In this document: piece by piece, positions 58,958 to 60,047 of the stretch | Layout: each line of letters starts with the position of its first letter | Position numbering within the stretch: position 1 is the first letter of the stretch | Origin: Brachybacterium halotolerans | GTDB taxonomy: Bacteria; Actinomycetota; Actinomycetes; Actinomycetales; Dermabacteraceae | Assembly (NCBI RefSeq): GCF_016623465.1 | Contig: NZ_JAEDAJ010000015.1 | Span: 1-60,047, forward strand | Direction: 5' to 3' | DNA length: 60,047 nucleotides | Notes under the pieces: model-generated | The model's database searches: none | Told to the model about the DNA's origin: nothing | Seen by the model: only the letters and a program-made list of their open reading frames with translations | Made by a program: the position numbers and the translations under genes

Positions 58958-60047
58958 GTGCGCGGGTCATCCATGCCGGACATCGGCGCCAAGAACGAGC
59001 TGGTCGTGCTCGATGCGATCCGCAGCGCGCCCGAGGGCAGCTCGCAGTCCGAGGTGGTGCGCCGCAGCGGTCTCTCGCGGCAGGCGGTCAGCCTCATCAC
59101 CCGTCGGCTCATGGATCGCGGCCTCGTCGAGACCGACGGCACGCTCTCCGCGGGCCGGGGGAAGCCGCGCACCGTGCTGCGCGTCGTGCCGTCGTCGCTG
59201 CTCGCGGCCGGCGTGCATCTGGATCCCACAGGGATCACGCTGGTCATCGTCGATCTGGGGGCGAACGTCGTCGCGGAGAAGGCTCTCGGGCCACCGGGCT
59301 CGGACCCCGATGCAGGAGTGGCGCGTATCGCGGCGGGCCTCGAGGAGCTGCTCGCGACGATGTACGAGGACGGCTGGCGCACGCCCGGTGGACAGAGCGC
59401 GAGGGAAGCGCTGCTGGGCGTCGGCGTCGCGGCTCCCGGCGGGCTGGATTGGCGGCGCGGTGTGCTCGTGGACCCGCCCTGGATGCCGGACTGGTGGGAC
59501 ACCCCGCTCGTGGAGATGCTCTCGCGGGCCACGGGACGCACGGTCCTCCTGGACAAGGACACGAACGCGGCGCTCGCGGCGGAAATCTGGGCGAGCGAGC
59601 GTCTGAGCGAGCAGACGCTGCTGTACGTCTACGTGAGCGCGGGAGTCGGCTCGGCGGTCTCGAGCGCGGGCCGCGTCCAGCGCGGCTCGACCACGCAGGC
59701 CGGGGAGATCGGACATCTGCCGACGGGACTGGAGGGCCCCGTGTGCGGCTGCGGCCGGCGCGCCTGCCTCTCGATCTTCACGGACGTGCACGCGATGCTG
59801 CGCCGGGTCGATGCCGCACAGGACGAGCTCTCCTCCGCGTCCCTCGAGGCCGACGGCGAGCGCCTGGAGGCTCTGCTCGCGGCGGCGACGTCGGGCGACC
59901 GGCTCGCCGCGCGGATCGCACAGGAGCACGGCACCGCGCTCGGCGAGGCGCTGCGCACCCTGATCGGGATCCACGACCCGCACCGCGTGATCATCGGAGG
60001 TCCCTACTGGCGCGCGCTCGAGCCGTTCGCCATGTCGCAGGTGCTCG
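58958..60047 (+). CDS. ROK family transcriptional regulator (3' end beyond window)
   Basis: About 363 residues are visible. An N-terminal winged helix (about 10-65) has SEVVRRSGLSRQAVSLITRR. The ROK kinase-like domain follows with LGVGVAAPGGLD, LDKDTNAALAAE and the sugar/zinc segment AGEIGHLPTG with CGCGRRACLSIF. Such fused proteins repress sugar operons. GTG 58958 has GGAAGGAG five bases upstream; ATG 58973 is in frame. It is divergent from the importer operon, which is its likely target. The ORF is still open at the right edge. Confidence 0.9.
   Translation, partial: MRGSSMPDIGAKNELVVLDAIRSAPEGSSQSEVVRRSGLSRQAVSLITRRLMDRGLVETDGTLSAGRGKPRTVLRVVPSSLLAAGVHLDPTGITLVIVDLGANVVAEKALGPPGSDPDAGVARIAAGLEELLATMYEDGWRTPGGQSAREALLGVGVAAPGGLDWRRGVLVDPPWMPDWWDTPLVEMLSRATGRTVLLDKDTNAALAAEIWASERLSEQTLLYVYVSAGVGSAVSSAGRVQRGSTTQAGEIGHLPTGLEGPVCGCGRRACLSIFTDVHAMLRRVDAAQDELSSASLEADGERLEALLAAATSGDRLAARIAQEHGTALGEALRTLIGIHDPHRVIIGGPYWRALEPFAMSQVL

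Noticed and set aside
1..60047. tRNA, rRNA, CRISPR array, prophage or insertion sequence
   Set aside because: I looked on both strands for cloverleaf-like sequences, regularly spaced repeats, integrases and transposases and saw none. The only repeats are those listed.

Overview
The window is a very GC-rich, densely coding bacterial chromosome segment. Leaderless TANNNT promoters, many GTG starts, twin-arginine lipoprotein-type binding proteins and ACS-type transporters suggest an actinobacterium, probably Micrococcales and perhaps Brachybacterium-like; the genus is a guess from gene style, not from a marker gene. No rRNA, tRNA, CRISPR array, insertion sequence or prophage was seen. Almost all of it is accessory carbohydrate catabolism and uptake.

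Region 1 (1-5313): the 5' end of a dps-like gene, a cytoplasmic sulfatase, a GH4 alpha-galactosidase/alpha-glucosidase-type enzyme, a DUF4232 lipoprotein and an AraC regulator.

Region 2 (5347-27684) is the centrepiece. It looks like a branched catabolic island converging on L-erythrulose. One branch has an MFS transporter, a D-apionate lactonase-family protein (apnL), a GntR regulator, a TIM-barrel decarboxylase (oiaC-like) and a D-apionate oxidoisomerase-like enzyme (apnO), giving D-apionate -> 3-oxo-isoapionate -> L-erythrulose. Erythrulose is then handled by a DhaK-DhaL kinase (lerK-like, 24327-26039), a triose-phosphate-isomerase paralogue (lerI-like) and an RpiB paralogue (derI-like), ending at D-erythrose 4-phosphate. 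A second branch (14202-24040) has a second TIM-barrel enzyme, an SDR, two ACS transporters, a D-2-hydroxyacid dehydrogenase, an FMN 2-hydroxyacid oxidase, a 3-hydroxyacid dehydrogenase of the gulonate 3-dehydrogenase type and a second GntR. I infer that it feeds another sugar acid, possibly a pentonate, to erythrulose by 3-oxidation and decarboxylation. Two recurring operators mark two regulons: motif A (core AACCGGTT, four copies) and motif B (ATCCTATAGGAT-like, five copies). Both occur in the divergent lerK/MFS intergenic region.

Region 3 (27898-43757): a small secreted protein, a LuxR-type regulator, a sugar ABC importer without its ATPase, ThuA and Gfo/Idh enzymes, a LacI repressor, a heterodimeric ABC exporter with complementary degenerate ATP sites, two more Gfo/Idh enzymes, a pirin and a GNAT protein.

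Region 4 (43795-51434) is mostly housekeeping or stand-alone enzymes: quinone-dependent D-lactate dehydrogenase, MmcQ/YjbR, an ABM monooxygenase, an esterase flanked by two REPIN-like hairpin repeats, a GSDH-type dehydrogenase, a Nudix hydrolase, a thioesterase and an HD phosphohydrolase.

Region 5 (51596-60047): a leftward sugar-import operon with two permeases, two tandemly duplicated binding proteins and two Gfo/Idh enzymes. It is divergent from a ROK-family regulator that runs off the right edge.
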